From assembly GCA_040382095.1 (NCBI GenBank), contig JBEIGB010000001.1, positions 62,001 through 126,000 of the forward strand: a stretch of 64,000 nucleotides of DNA, given 5' to 3'. The translations under genes and the position numbers were made by a program. The stretch is from JADJPL01 sp040382095 (GTDB lineage Bacteria; Bacteroidota; Bacteroidia; Chitinophagales; Saprospiraceae). Shown piece by piece: positions 1-7,961 of this stretch; the first letter of the stretch is position 1, and each line of letters opens with the position of its first letter. The notes beneath the pieces are model-generated. The model did not search any database. It was not told the DNA's origin and worked only from the letters and a program-made list of their open reading frames with translations.

Positions 1-616
1 TACTCCCAAACTCATAACGGTCATTACCGGGCAGTCGTTTAGGGATAAGCATCTGCTGCACTTCTGCGGCAAGTTCCATCTCCTTGCGCAGTCTTTGCTG
101 TTCCAATTGCTTTTTAAACAAACGCTTGTTCTCTATGGCGACTGCAATGATGTTCGTGATTGTAGTGATGAATTGTATCTTGTTATAAACATCTTCATCC
201 TCCCCAAAACCACCTATGAATACATACGCGATGGGTACTTCCTTGTGCTTCACCGGAATCACAATATCGAACTCCCTGATGAGCGGGTGGTCAAATCCGT
301 CCAGGCTTTTCAATCGCTCGAAAGACGGAAGAAAATCCCCGAGATCCAGGTGGAGCAGCTCTGGCAGAATATCTATGGATGCCGTACAGTCCCATCTGCC
401 ATCCTCCTCTTTTACATATAAGGCCATTTTATGCACCCCCAATTCCCAACCTAAAAAAGATCGGTACATCTCATACAATCCATGCGCCGATACGTTATTA
501 TTGATGGCTTGCGTTATGCCCAGGAGCCGGTTGATCTGCAATTGTTTTAAGTGCAGGTCATTCTGGAGGTTTTCTACCAGTTTTGCATAATTATCAGATT
601 CAAAGGTTTTGGCCAT
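1..616 (-). CDS. GAF / SpoIIE-type serine phosphatase regulator, cut by window edge
   Basis: This minus-strand gene starts with ATG at 616-614 and runs off the left edge after 205 codons. The first ~150 residues look like a sensory GAF-type domain; this is inferred from their position and weak patterning. A helical linker rich in K, Q, E and R follows, and the visible end contains ELAAEVQQMLIPKRLP. That stretch is the typical entry to an RsbU/SpoIIE PP2C-like phosphatase domain, where AAxxQQxxLP leads into the catalytic fold. Family knowledge suggests a partner-switching regulator that dephosphorylates an anti-anti-sigma factor, but the catalytic part lies outside the window. It is transcribed divergently from prsW, with 68 bases between the two starts. 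Confidence 0.7.
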   Translation of the reverse strand, partial: MAKTFESDNYAKLVENLQNDLHLKQLQINRLLGITQAINNNVSAHGLYEMYRSFLGWELGVHKMALYVKEEDGRWDCTASIDILPELLHLDLGDFLPSFERLKSLDGFDHPLIREFDIVIPVKHKEVPIAYVFIGGFGEDEDVYNKIQFITTITNIIAVAIENKRLFKKQLEQQRLRKEMELAAEVQQMLIPKRLPGNDRYEFGS

Positions 617-684
617 GTAAGCACATTTTAGGACCCGTAAATTCCCCTTTAGCGATCTTTTCAACACAAAATAAAATAATACCG

Positions 685-1362
685 ATGATCTTCCAATTGC
701 TGCTGGCTGTTGTACCTGGGTTGGCCATTGCCTGGTTTATCTATCGGATAGATAAATACGAGCGGGAAAAATTTTTTCCACTGACCCTGGCTTTTTTACT
801 GGGCATGTTGATTACTCTCCCTATCATGGAAGCCCAAAAATGGTTCTTCACAATGGGCTGGGAGCAGTCGGCGTCGCTCTTTCCCGCCCTGTTTGTTTCT
901 TTTATCCTTGTTTCCCTTCCCGAAGAAACGGTAAAATTCCTTGCACTCCTGTTCTCCTCTGCCCATAAACGGCATTTTAACGAGCCTTTAGACGGTATTG
1001 TGTATTCAGTAATGATCAGCATGGGGTTTGCCACACTCGAAAATATCTATTACGCCCTGGAATTTGGGATGCCGACGACCGCCTTACGTGCCCTCACCGC
1101 CGTACCAGCACATGCCGTATTTGCCGCTATGATGGGCTATTATGTAGGCAAAGCAACATTCCAAACACAAAAAAAGCGACCGCTGCTCTTGAAGGGTTGG
1201 GCTGTAGCCATCACCGTACATGGCATCTACGACTTCTTCATCATCCAGGAAATATACGATGCACTCGCCTTACTCGCTATTGTCACCCTGACCATCAGCC
1301 TGTTTTTTGCCTTTAGGCTGATCAGGGAAGGGCAGGAAGCTTCACCGTTTAAAAAAGAGTAA
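685..1362 (+). CDS. prsW: PrsW-family intramembrane metalloprotease
   Basis: This 225-residue protein has about seven hydrophobic segments and the PrsW/CAAX-protease-like motifs in order: PEETVK (E80, E81), FATLEN (E119), PAHAVF (H143) and HGIYD (H179, D183). In this family these polar residues inside membrane helices form the zinc site. Relatives carry out regulated intramembrane proteolysis, for example of anti-sigma factors, though many Bacteroidota copies are uncharacterised. The start was set at ATG 685; an upstream in-frame start at 583 would overlap the divergent phosphatase gene and add 34 residues with no family character. The + strand is C-rich here although the gene is on +, unlike the genes to the right. 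Confidence 0.8.
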   Translation: MIFQLLLAVVPGLAIAWFIYRIDKYEREKFFPLTLAFLLGMLITLPIMEAQKWFFTMGWEQSASLFPALFVSFILVSLPEETVKFLALLFSSAHKRHFNEPLDGIVYSVMISMGFATLENIYYALEFGMPTTALRALTAVPAHAVFAAMMGYYVGKATFQTQKKRPLLLKGWAVAITVHGIYDFFIIQEIYDALALLAIVTLTISLFFAFRLIREGQEASPFKKE

Positions 1363-1394
1363 GATCGCCGGTCGTTGTACCTCCGCTCCTGGTT

Positions 1395-1736
1395 TTATTT
1401 ACTAAGCTTTTCATTCCCCGCATGACGCTCCGCGTCCCGCACCGTTTTCTTTTCCAGATTTTTTTTCAATGCTTCACCAAGATCAACCCCAGTTTGGTTC
1501 GCGATACAAACCAGCACAAATAATACGTCCGCCAACTCATCGCTGAGATCCTCCCTGGCACTCAGCGCTTCCTCAGGTCGCTTAAAAGATTGTTCTCCAT
1601 ATATCCTCGCCATAAGACGGGCCACCTCGCCAACTTCCTCCATCAAAATCGCAGTATTCGTCAATTCGTTATAATATCGTACCCCGATAGTCCTGATCCA
1701 GGTATCTATTATTTGCTGCACTTCCCGGATTTCCAT
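1395..1736 (-). CDS. MazG-like nucleotide pyrophosphohydrolase
   Basis: This is a small all-helical protein of 113 residues. It has the MazG metal-binding pattern EEVGE (about residue 34) followed by DELADVLFVLVCIAN (about residue 70), where the E and D side chains coordinate magnesium. The family hydrolyses (d)NTPs or aberrant nucleotides to monophosphates and pyrophosphate. The ATG start at 1736 shares one base with the dtd stop (TGATG), so the two genes are translationally coupled; a GTG one codon upstream is an alternative. Pairing with dtd, another quality-control hydrolase, suggests a housekeeping sanitation operon, but that is inference. Confidence 0.85.
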   Translation of the reverse strand: MEIREVQQIIDTWIRTIGVRYYNELTNTAILMEEVGEVARLMARIYGEQSFKRPEEALSAREDLSDELADVLFVLVCIANQTGVDLGEALKKNLEKKTVRDAERHAGNEKLSK

Positions 1737-2188
1737 CACTCTTTTGTTTTTGTGTCTATAATGATCGTGACCGGCCCGTCATTAATCAAAGCGACCTGCA
1801 TATCCGCACCAAACTCCCCCGTCACCACAGGTACTTTTGCCCAAAAAGTCAGTTGTGCAATAAATTCCTCGTAAAGCGATATGGCCACCTCCGGACGGGC
1901 AGCCCGGATAAACGAAGGCCGGTTCCCTTTTTTTGTACCCGCAAATAAAGTGAACTGGCTGATGACCAGTATTTCTCCTCCGGCCTGCTGTATCGAAAGA
2001 TTCATCAGCCCGGCTTCATCTGAAAAAATACGCAGGTTGGATATTTTCGCCGCTAACCATTCAACATCCTCCCTGCCGTCGGCATCCTCCACCCCTAAAA
2101 GGATTAAAAGACCCTTGCCAATGGAAGACTTTACCCTTCCTTCAATGGTCACAGAAGCTTTACTTACCCTTTGAATGACTGCACGCAT
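1736..2188 (-). CDS. dtd: D-aminoacyl-tRNA deacylase
   Basis: The enzyme removes D-amino acids, and glycine mischarged on tRNA-Ala, from tRNA in the cytoplasm. The 150-residue product has the full family length and starts with the typical MRAVIQRVSKASV. It carries the two active-site signatures SQFTL (77-81) and NDGPVT (136-141), the latter holding the Gly-cisPro dipeptide that gives chiral proofreading, plus KGNRPSF between them. The start was placed at ATG 2188; the frame is open 11 codons further up, but that extension is basic and not family-like. It is the first gene of a two-gene operon with the MazG-like gene. Its promoter would lie in the putative origin region to the right. Confidence 0.93.
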   Translation of the reverse strand: MRAVIQRVSKASVTIEGRVKSSIGKGLLILLGVEDADGREDVEWLAAKISNLRIFSDEAGLMNLSIQQAGGEILVISQFTLFAGTKKGNRPSFIRAARPEVAISLYEEFIAQLTFWAKVPVVTGEFGADMQVALINDGPVTIIIDTKTKE

Positions 2189-2728
2189 TCGCTTCCTAAT
2201 TTTTTTATGGAAAAAAGCCATTTTTGCCGCACGACGGAGCCTGGCGCAACGAGCCGATTTTTCAGAACTTTGAGCAATATGTTTTCAACATCTTTCTTTG
2301 TGTATTGGTGTGGAATACACAGACTTTATCAACAATTGACCACTTTCCCTTTTTTTATGCACAATTGTCGTGTATTTTTCCCCGGTATTTAACGATTTAT
2401 ACCCGTAAAATTAAACGAAATCCACAGCATTATCACATTTTAAAACCCAACTGTGGAATTGTGGACTAAAAATACCAACATAACGGGGATAAAGTCTTTT
2501 AATCCCCTGAAATATGATTTTTAAATGTCAATATCCTGTGGATAACTCTACTTTTACAGGGAATCATTATTTTTTTTGCATTGGCTGTGTACTCGCTTTC
2601 CACAAATCCACAGCACTAATGATGACTGGTAGTAATATTTTTTTTAAAAAGTTATTTTATTGTCATTATTATAGGATTGTGGAAAACGCAGGGAACAATG
2701 TCTGCAAAATTTGTTTTGCATTGAAAAA
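2189..2728. other. Candidate replication origin (oriC) region
   Basis: This 540-bp gap separates leftward dtd from rightward heme A synthase. It has one perfect DnaA box, TGTGGATAA (2537-2545), and one-mismatch boxes TTATCAACA (2326-2334) and TGTGGAAAA (2678-2686). Two-mismatch relatives are AAATCCACA (2418-2426 and 2604-2612), CTTTCCACA (2596-2604) and TGTGGACTA (2460-2468). The interval 2631-2670 is 36/40 A+T and could be the unwinding element. A second cluster, TGTGGAAAA and TGTGGATAA, sits at 3827-3847 after the heme A synthase gene. Strand composition changes here: 1381-1560 has 60 C and 27 G on the + strand, while most sequence to the right is G-rich. Origin function is inferred; no dnaA gene is in view. 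Confidence 0.5.
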
Positions 2729-3820
2729 ATGGATACGATGGTTCATGAAAAACATGCTTTGCAAGTCCCCCGTACCTATCCACGGGCGGTTACGATTTGG
2801 TTGATGACGGGTATATTACTTGTTTTTTTTCAGGTGGTGATTGGAGGGGTCACCCGGCTTACAGGCTCTGGGCTGTCTATTACCAAGTGGGAAATTATTA
2901 CCGGTACGTTTCCACCAATGAGCACTGAAGCCTGGCAAGAGGCTTTTGATCTGTATAAAGCAACGCCTCAATATCAGAAAATCAACCAGGGGATGACGAT
3001 GGGGGAGTTCCGCTTCATTTATTTCTGGGAATATTTCCATCGTCTTTGGGCGAGGATGATGGGGATGGTGTTTGTGATTCCTTTCTTTATTTTCTGGCGA
3101 AAGGGATGGATTGACAAGATGCTTATGCGCCGCCTGCTGGTGGTTATCGCACTTGCAGCGCTTGTCGCTTCTTTTGGCTGGATAATGGTCGCGAGCGGGT
3201 TGACAGACCGCCCCTGGGTAAATGCTTACAAGTTGTCCATACATCTTTCCCTCGCACTGATCCTTTATAGTTATTTGTTTTGGACGATGTTGAAAACTTA
3301 TGGGTTTTTTCCACAGGTTATTAACAATTTTGCCCTGAAAAGATGGGGGCTGGCTGTTGGGGTACTGCTCGCGGTCCAGATTGTCATCGGTGGGGTAATG
3401 TCGGGGATGAAAGCGGGAATATATTACCCAACCTGGCCCGACTACAACGGGGCGTATATCCCCGGGGTATTAATGGACCCGGAGGCATGGGATACGGGTA
3501 ATCTTTCCGGCTACGATAGTAGTCCTTTTGCTCCGTCATTGATCCATTTTTTGCATAGAAATATCGCTTATGTATTGATTGTCATTGGATTAATTTTCAG
3601 TGTATATGTATTGCGGGCGACAAGCTCACCCATATTGCGCCGCGGTGTCTGGGCGATGGCAGGCCTGTTTTTAGTGCAGATAATGTTAGGGATCATAACG
3701 GTCATTAACAGCCTTGGGATTATCCCGGTAGGCTGGGGCGTATTGCATCAGGCAGGCGCGATGTTACTGCTCTCGGCAGTATTATATGTGAATTTTCATC
3801 TATATATAAAAAGCAAATAA
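2729..3820 (+). CDS. ctaA: Heme A synthase (CtaA/COX15)
   Basis: This membrane enzyme oxidises the C8 methyl of heme O to the formyl group of heme A for aa3-type cytochrome oxidase. The 363-residue product has about eight transmembrane segments. The expected haem-ligand and catalytic residues are present: E101 and H104 in FWEYFHRLWAR, and further histidines in HLSLAL, in IHFLHRNIAY, and in LHQAGAMLLL near the C terminus. VIGGVTRLTGSGLS near the N terminus is a family signature. I chose ATG 2729; ATG 2738 is an alternative, and a TTG further up at 2711 is less likely. It is the first gene to the right of the putative origin. Confidence 0.93.
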   Translation: MDTMVHEKHALQVPRTYPRAVTIWLMTGILLVFFQVVIGGVTRLTGSGLSITKWEIITGTFPPMSTEAWQEAFDLYKATPQYQKINQGMTMGEFRFIYFWEYFHRLWARMMGMVFVIPFFIFWRKGWIDKMLMRRLLVVIALAALVASFGWIMVASGLTDRPWVNAYKLSIHLSLALILYSYLFWTMLKTYGFFPQVINNFALKRWGLAVGVLLAVQIVIGGVMSGMKAGIYYPTWPDYNGAYIPGVLMDPEAWDTGNLSGYDSSPFAPSLIHFLHRNIAYVLIVIGLIFSVYVLRATSSPILRRGVWAMAGLFLVQIMLGIITVINSLGIIPVGWGVLHQAGAMLLLSAVLYVNFHLYIKSK

Positions 3821-3826
3821 ATTAAA

Positions 3827-3847
3827 TGTGGAAAAATATGTGGATAA
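3827..3847. promoter_or_regulatory. Pair of DnaA-box-like sites between ctaA and aat
   Basis: TGTGGAAAA at 3827-3835 (one mismatch) is followed by a perfect TGTGGATAA at 3839-3847, the start points 12 bp apart and in the same orientation. They lie 7 bp after the ctaA stop and 6 bp before the aat start. They may be outlying boxes of the origin proposed at 2189-2728 or titration sites; a regulatory role on aat is also possible. Confidence 0.4.
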
Positions 3848-3853
3848 CTTATT

Positions 3854-4549
3854 ATGGCAATTTATAGGCTTTCTAAAAACAATTTTGCATTTCCCCCGGT
3901 ACATTTGGCCGACCAGGACGGTCTGCTGGCCATTGGTGGGGATTTAAACCCTCAGAGGCTTTTACAGGCGTATTCGGAAGGGATATTCCCCTGGTTTGGA
4001 GCGGACGAACCTTACCTTTGGTGGTCTCCTGATCCAAGGTTTGTACTGTTCACGGATGAATTGAAGGTCTCTAAAAGCATGCGTAATTACTTTAATGGCC
4101 AAAAGTTCCAGGTGACCTTTGACCGTGCATTCCGAAAGGTAGTGGAAAGCTGTAGGGACTCCTTCAGAAAAGGGCAGGATGGAACATGGATTACTTCTGA
4201 AATGCTGGATGCATATCATGCGTTACATCTTCTGGGCTATGCCCATTCAGTAGAGGTTTGGCAGGACGAAAATCTGGTGGGGGGCTTATACGGAATTTCC
4301 CTGGGGCTTATTTTCTTTGGAGAGTCCATGTTTGCCAGGGTGAGTAACGCGTCAAAATACGGATTTATAACCTTGGTGAGAATACTTCGGGAACGGGGTT
4401 TTGTACTTGTGGATTGCCAGCAGGAAACACCACATCTCGCAAGTTTGGGCGCACGCCCTGTTTCCAGGAAAATATTTATAGATATGCTTCAGCACAATAG
4501 CAGTCATGCAACGAACGTCGGGAACTGGGGCAGTTGGCTTGACCAATAA
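3854..4549 (+). CDS. aat: Leucyl/phenylalanyl-tRNA--protein transferase
   Basis: The protein conjugates Leu or Phe from charged tRNA to N-terminal Arg/Lys of proteins, creating N-degrons for ClpS/ClpAP. The 231-residue product has normal length and the family signatures in order: GLLAIGGDL (about 23-31), GIFPWF, WWSPDPRFVL, TWI, AHSVEVW, LVGGLYG and FFGESMF. A clpS gene is also present in this window (48026-48340), so the N-degron route appears complete at the adaptor level. It is followed after 19 bases by the M23 peptidase gene. A TTG-free, clean ATG start directly follows the DnaA-like box. Confidence 0.95.
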   Translation: MAIYRLSKNNFAFPPVHLADQDGLLAIGGDLNPQRLLQAYSEGIFPWFGADEPYLWWSPDPRFVLFTDELKVSKSMRNYFNGQKFQVTFDRAFRKVVESCRDSFRKGQDGTWITSEMLDAYHALHLLGYAHSVEVWQDENLVGGLYGISLGLIFFGESMFARVSNASKYGFITLVRILRERGFVLVDCQQETPHLASLGARPVSRKIFIDMLQHNSSHATNVGNWGSWLDQ

Positions 4550-4568
4550 AAATTCTTTGGAGTCTGTA

Positions 4569-6278
4569 ATGGGGAAAATCAGCTATATATTGTTTTTCGC
4601 CACTTGCCTGTGCTGGCTTGGTGGGTTCAAGACGGAATACCCTAAGGGATATTTTCAACACCCCGTTGCGGCACCGCTTCGGCTTTCGGGTACGTTCGGG
4701 GAGTTGCGCCCAAATCATTTTCATGCCGGTATTGATATTAAAGGTGCAATCGGTACACCAATCTATGCGGCGGCCGAGGGATTTATTTCAAAAATCGTCG
4801 TTTCTCCGGATAGCTATGGAAACCACCTGTATATTCAGCACCCTAATGGCTATACGACCCTCTACGCTCATCTGGAGTCTTTTTCTGCAGGGGTTCGTCA
4901 ATTTGTATTGGGCCAGCAGCGGGATGCAGAGACATTTGAACTGACGCTACGCCCTGTTCCCGGACAGTTTGAGGTCAAAAAAGGGGATTTAGTGGGCTTT
5001 ATGGGCAATTCAGGCCATTCCTTTGGCCCTCACCTCCATTTTGAAATTCGCGAAACAGCGACCAATAAACCCCATAACCCCCTGCTTTTTGGCTATAAGG
5101 TTGCCGATGCAATCCCGCCCCGCCTTCATGAGCTCAAGGTATATGAGATGGACGAGCAGATGAATATCGTTGGATCCCGGATACTTCCGCTGGTTTTTAA
5201 AAATGGTAAGTACCGGCTCCCTACCGATACGATTACAGTTAATACCGCTCAATTTGGAATGGCTATTAAGGCCTATGACCACATGGATGGTGTTTCTAAC
5301 TGGAACGGAATATACGCGCTGGACCTTTTTGACGGAGATGAGTTGCTTTATGGGTTTAGGATGGATGCTATCGGGCAGGACGAAAGCCGTTTCCTCAATG
5401 CACATATTGACTATCTTGAGCAAAGGAACAGGGGGAGCTATTTTCACCGCTGCTTCAAGCTTCCTGGAAATTTTCTTTCGATTTATACCTCGGAAAAGAC
5501 CGGTTGGCTGTCCGTTGGTCCTGGAGAGATTAAAAATCTGGAATTTGCAGTTTCGGATATTGCCGGGAATACGGCAAAGGCAGTGTTGAATATACGCAGG
5601 GGCGTATCAGAACGGAATTTTGCGCCGGGCAATGTCCCATACCAGTTTTTTTGGCCCTATGACCGTTCGCATCAAATCGAGGACTTCAGGCTTTACGTTC
5701 ATCTCCCTAAGGGGGTTTTGTACGAAAATGCATTGATCCGATACGGAACTAAGCCCCCGGCTACCGGACAGTTTTCTTATATGCACAGTTTTCAGCCTGA
5801 CGACATTCCTTTGCACCGTGCCTTCTCGCTCGGGCTACGCGCCGAGGGAGTCCCGCAAAACCTGAAGGCCAGGGCTTTTATTGCCCAGGTCTCAAAGGGT
5901 TCGGTAACAAATTGGGGCGGACAATGGCAGGATGATGGGATGCTTGTGGCACCCGTACGCAGTCTTGGCGATTTCTGCGTCATGCTGGATACTGTGCCCC
6001 CCAGGGTTCAGCTGGAGCGATTTTATCCTGATATGCGGCGTTATTCTACAATGAGCTTCAAGATCAGCGATAACGTTTCAGCTTCTATAAATCTTCCAAA
6101 CTTGCGTTTCAAAGCATTTATTGATGGCAGATGGGCAATGTTTGTTTATGATGAAAAAAACCGCAGGATACAACACACCTTTGAGGAAACATTGGGGAAA
6201 GGTACGCACCAGCTGAGGCTTGAAGTTATGGATGCCATGGGGAATATTGCTGTTTTTGAACGGGACTTTCTGCGCTGA
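4569..6278 (+). CDS. M23 family (LytM-type) metallopeptidase, exported
   Basis: This 569-residue protein begins with a hydrophobic signal (about residues 4-20) followed by a LytM/M23 domain. The zinc ligands are H52 and D56 in HFHAGID and the second histidine of HLHFE (155-159). Family members cleave peptidoglycan cross-links or act as scaffolds for amidases in the cell envelope. The region after ~180 is a long beta-rich tail of ~390 residues without motifs I recognise; it could be a series of immunoglobulin-like modules. The ATG at 4569 is preferred because it gives a proper signal peptide; the frame is open upstream inside aat. It probably shares a transcript with aat. Confidence 0.85.
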   Translation: MGKISYILFFATCLCWLGGFKTEYPKGYFQHPVAAPLRLSGTFGELRPNHFHAGIDIKGAIGTPIYAAAEGFISKIVVSPDSYGNHLYIQHPNGYTTLYAHLESFSAGVRQFVLGQQRDAETFELTLRPVPGQFEVKKGDLVGFMGNSGHSFGPHLHFEIRETATNKPHNPLLFGYKVADAIPPRLHELKVYEMDEQMNIVGSRILPLVFKNGKYRLPTDTITVNTAQFGMAIKAYDHMDGVSNWNGIYALDLFDGDELLYGFRMDAIGQDESRFLNAHIDYLEQRNRGSYFHRCFKLPGNFLSIYTSEKTGWLSVGPGEIKNLEFAVSDIAGNTAKAVLNIRRGVSERNFAPGNVPYQFFWPYDRSHQIEDFRLYVHLPKGVLYENALIRYGTKPPATGQFSYMHSFQPDDIPLHRAFSLGLRAEGVPQNLKARAFIAQVSKGSVTNWGGQWQDDGMLVAPVRSLGDFCVMLDTVPPRVQLERFYPDMRRYSTMSFKISDNVSASINLPNLRFKAFIDGRWAMFVYDEKNRRIQHTFEETLGKGTHQLRLEVMDAMGNIAVFERDFLR

Positions 6279-6418
6279 CAAGCACATTATTATCCTGATC
6301 AGCCGGGATTTTTGCACGATCCGGCGATCTGACCTTAATTTAATAAATCCTCTGTTCAAACATTTGGGAGGCTCAAACAATATGCCCTGTATGGTGTTTG
6401 GCAGAAAAAACAAATCTT

Positions 6419-6886
6419 ATGGCGGCATTCAAGGAAGGGGATAAGGCCCCCGTGTTCAATACAACTGACGAGGCAGGAAATCCGATTTCGCTCGGTCAGT
6501 TTGAGGGTCGTAAGCTCATCCTATTTTTCTACCCGAAGGATGATACACCGGGCTGTACTGCAGAAAGTTGCAATTTACGCGACAATTATGCTGCCCTGCT
6601 GGCGAGAGGTTTCTCGATTGTTGGGGTAAGCCCGGACAACGCAAAAAAGCACCAGGGCTTCAAATCAAAGTACGCGCTCCCTTTTCCGCTTATCCCGGAT
6701 ACCGATCAACAAATCCTGAAGCTCTACGGTGCCTGGGGTGAAAAACAAATGTATGGGCGTACCTATGAGGGCGTCCTGCGCACCACTTTCGTCATCAACG
6801 AAGAAGGCGTTATCGAAAAAATTTTCGACAAGGTAGATACGAAAGACCATACCGCGCAAATTCTGAAAGCCCTTGGGCTGGTTTAA
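6419..6886 (+). CDS. bcp: Thiol peroxidase, Bcp/PrxQ-type peroxiredoxin
   Basis: This cytoplasmic enzyme reduces hydroperoxides. The 155-residue product has the PrxQ signature FYPKDDTPGCTAESC, with peroxidatic C46 and the resolving C51 five residues later, which is the atypical two-cysteine arrangement of Bcp. The tail EGVLRTTFVINEEGVI is also typical. ATG 6419 is the start; a TTG seven codons upstream is in frame but unnecessary. The gene converges on the DUF3127 gene with only two bases between the stop codons, so no separate terminator fits between them. Confidence 0.93.
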   Translation: MAAFKEGDKAPVFNTTDEAGNPISLGQFEGRKLILFFYPKDDTPGCTAESCNLRDNYAALLARGFSIVGVSPDNAKKHQGFKSKYALPFPLIPDTDQQILKLYGAWGEKQMYGRTYEGVLRTTFVINEEGVIEKIFDKVDTKDHTAQILKALGLV

Positions 6887-6888
6887 TT

Positions 6889-7260
6889 TCAGAAAGGCAG
6901 GTCGTTATCGAAATCGGCTTTCGGTTCGTCCCGGGTAGAAGGGAAGTTATCTGGTTCCCCAGCTTGTGGTGCAGCAGCCTGGGCGGGCTTGTCCTTAGGA
7001 CGGTCGAGGCGCCAGGCATTGAGGTTGGTGAAAAATTTGTCGTTCCATTCTCTTCCACGAAGGTCGAAATAGACTTTTATGGCTTCCCCTTCCTGGTAGT
7101 CGTCCAGTAAGCTGCATTTGTCCTGTACCAGTTGAAACTTGATCAATTGTGGGTAGTTGCCGCTTTCGGTTTCAATAACAAATTCCCGTGCCTGGAAAGT
7201 ACCGGTCTTATTTTCGGTAGGAAACTTCCTGTACAGTTTCCCTTCAATTTCAAAGGACAT
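6889..7260 (-). CDS. DUF3127 protein with SSB-like acidic C-terminal tip
   Basis: This 123-residue protein begins MSFEIEGKLYRKFPTENKTG and matches the DUF3127 family of Bacteroidota, a predicted OB-fold (beta barrel) related in shape to single-stranded DNA-binding protein. The first ~85 residues form the fold. A Pro/Ala/Gln-rich linker follows, and the protein ends DFDNDLPF. An acidic tail ending in Asp-x-Pro-Phe or similar is how SSB recruits partner repair and replication proteins. A role in nucleic-acid binding is therefore likely but unproven for this family. It is a single gene, followed by convergent bcp. Confidence 0.75.
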   Translation of the reverse strand: MSFEIEGKLYRKFPTENKTGTFQAREFVIETESGNYPQLIKFQLVQDKCSLLDDYQEGEAIKVYFDLRGREWNDKFFTNLNAWRLDRPKDKPAQAAAPQAGEPDNFPSTRDEPKADFDNDLPF

Positions 7261-7330
7261 CTTTCTTGATTTTTATGGTTCCAGTCTTTAAAATAGCTGC
7301 GTAAAGATAACGAGAATTTGTGAAAGGCAC

Positions 7331-7957
7331 TCAACCCTGCACATAGACGATAAACTTCTCTTCGAAAAAAGGCTCTGAAAAAAAATTGGCGATTGGAAAA
7401 AGTTCATGGAAGCTCCCCTTCGGCAATGTGGCAATTTCTCCTTTCAGGTTCCCTCCTTTGAGCGCAAAAAGCCCGTTAGGATAAAGGTGGCGCTGTTTCT
7501 GTTCCATGAGTTTTTCAGTCCAGGTGATAAGTTTATCTAAGGGGGCCACGCCACGGGTGACGACAAAATCGAATTTCTGGCGGAGTTCTTCCGCCCGTAT
7601 GTGTATGGGTGTTACGTTCGAAAGTCCCAGGGAGGCAGAAATTTCCTTTACAACCATGATTTTCTTGCTGGTGCCGTCAATGAGGGTAAAGGAAGTATCC
7701 GGAAAAATGATAGCGAGCGGTAACCCAGGCAGGCCGCCACCTGTGCCAAGGTCGAGGATGTGGGCACCTGGTTGAAAGGCCATTATCTTCGCAATACTCA
7801 GCGAGTGGAGGATGTGGTGTTCATAAAGCGCATCAATATCTTTTCTGGAAATGACATTGATTTTGTGATTCCATTCCACATACAGCCGGCCAAGTGCTTC
7901 TAATTGCTGCTTTTGGCGTTCCCCGAGGTTGGGGAAATATTTCAGGATGATTTCCAT
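7331..7957 (-). CDS. rsmG: 16S rRNA (guanine-N7) methyltransferase RsmG (GidB)
   Basis: The enzyme methylates G527 of 16S rRNA (E. coli numbering) using S-adenosylmethionine. The 208-residue product has the SAM-binding motif HILDLGTGGGLPGLPLA at about 65-81 and the family start YFPNLGERQKQQLEALGRLY. VTRGVAPL (about 134-141) is also conserved. It is the last gene of a three-gene operon, 4 bases after the rluA-type gene, so two RNA-modification enzymes are co-transcribed. Confidence 0.93.
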   Translation of the reverse strand: MEIILKYFPNLGERQKQQLEALGRLYVEWNHKINVISRKDIDALYEHHILHSLSIAKIMAFQPGAHILDLGTGGGLPGLPLAIIFPDTSFTLIDGTSKKIMVVKEISASLGLSNVTPIHIRAEELRQKFDFVVTRGVAPLDKLITWTEKLMEQKQRHLYPNGLFALKGGNLKGEIATLPKGSFHELFPIANFFSEPFFEEKFIVYVQG

Positions 7958-7961
7958 AGTG

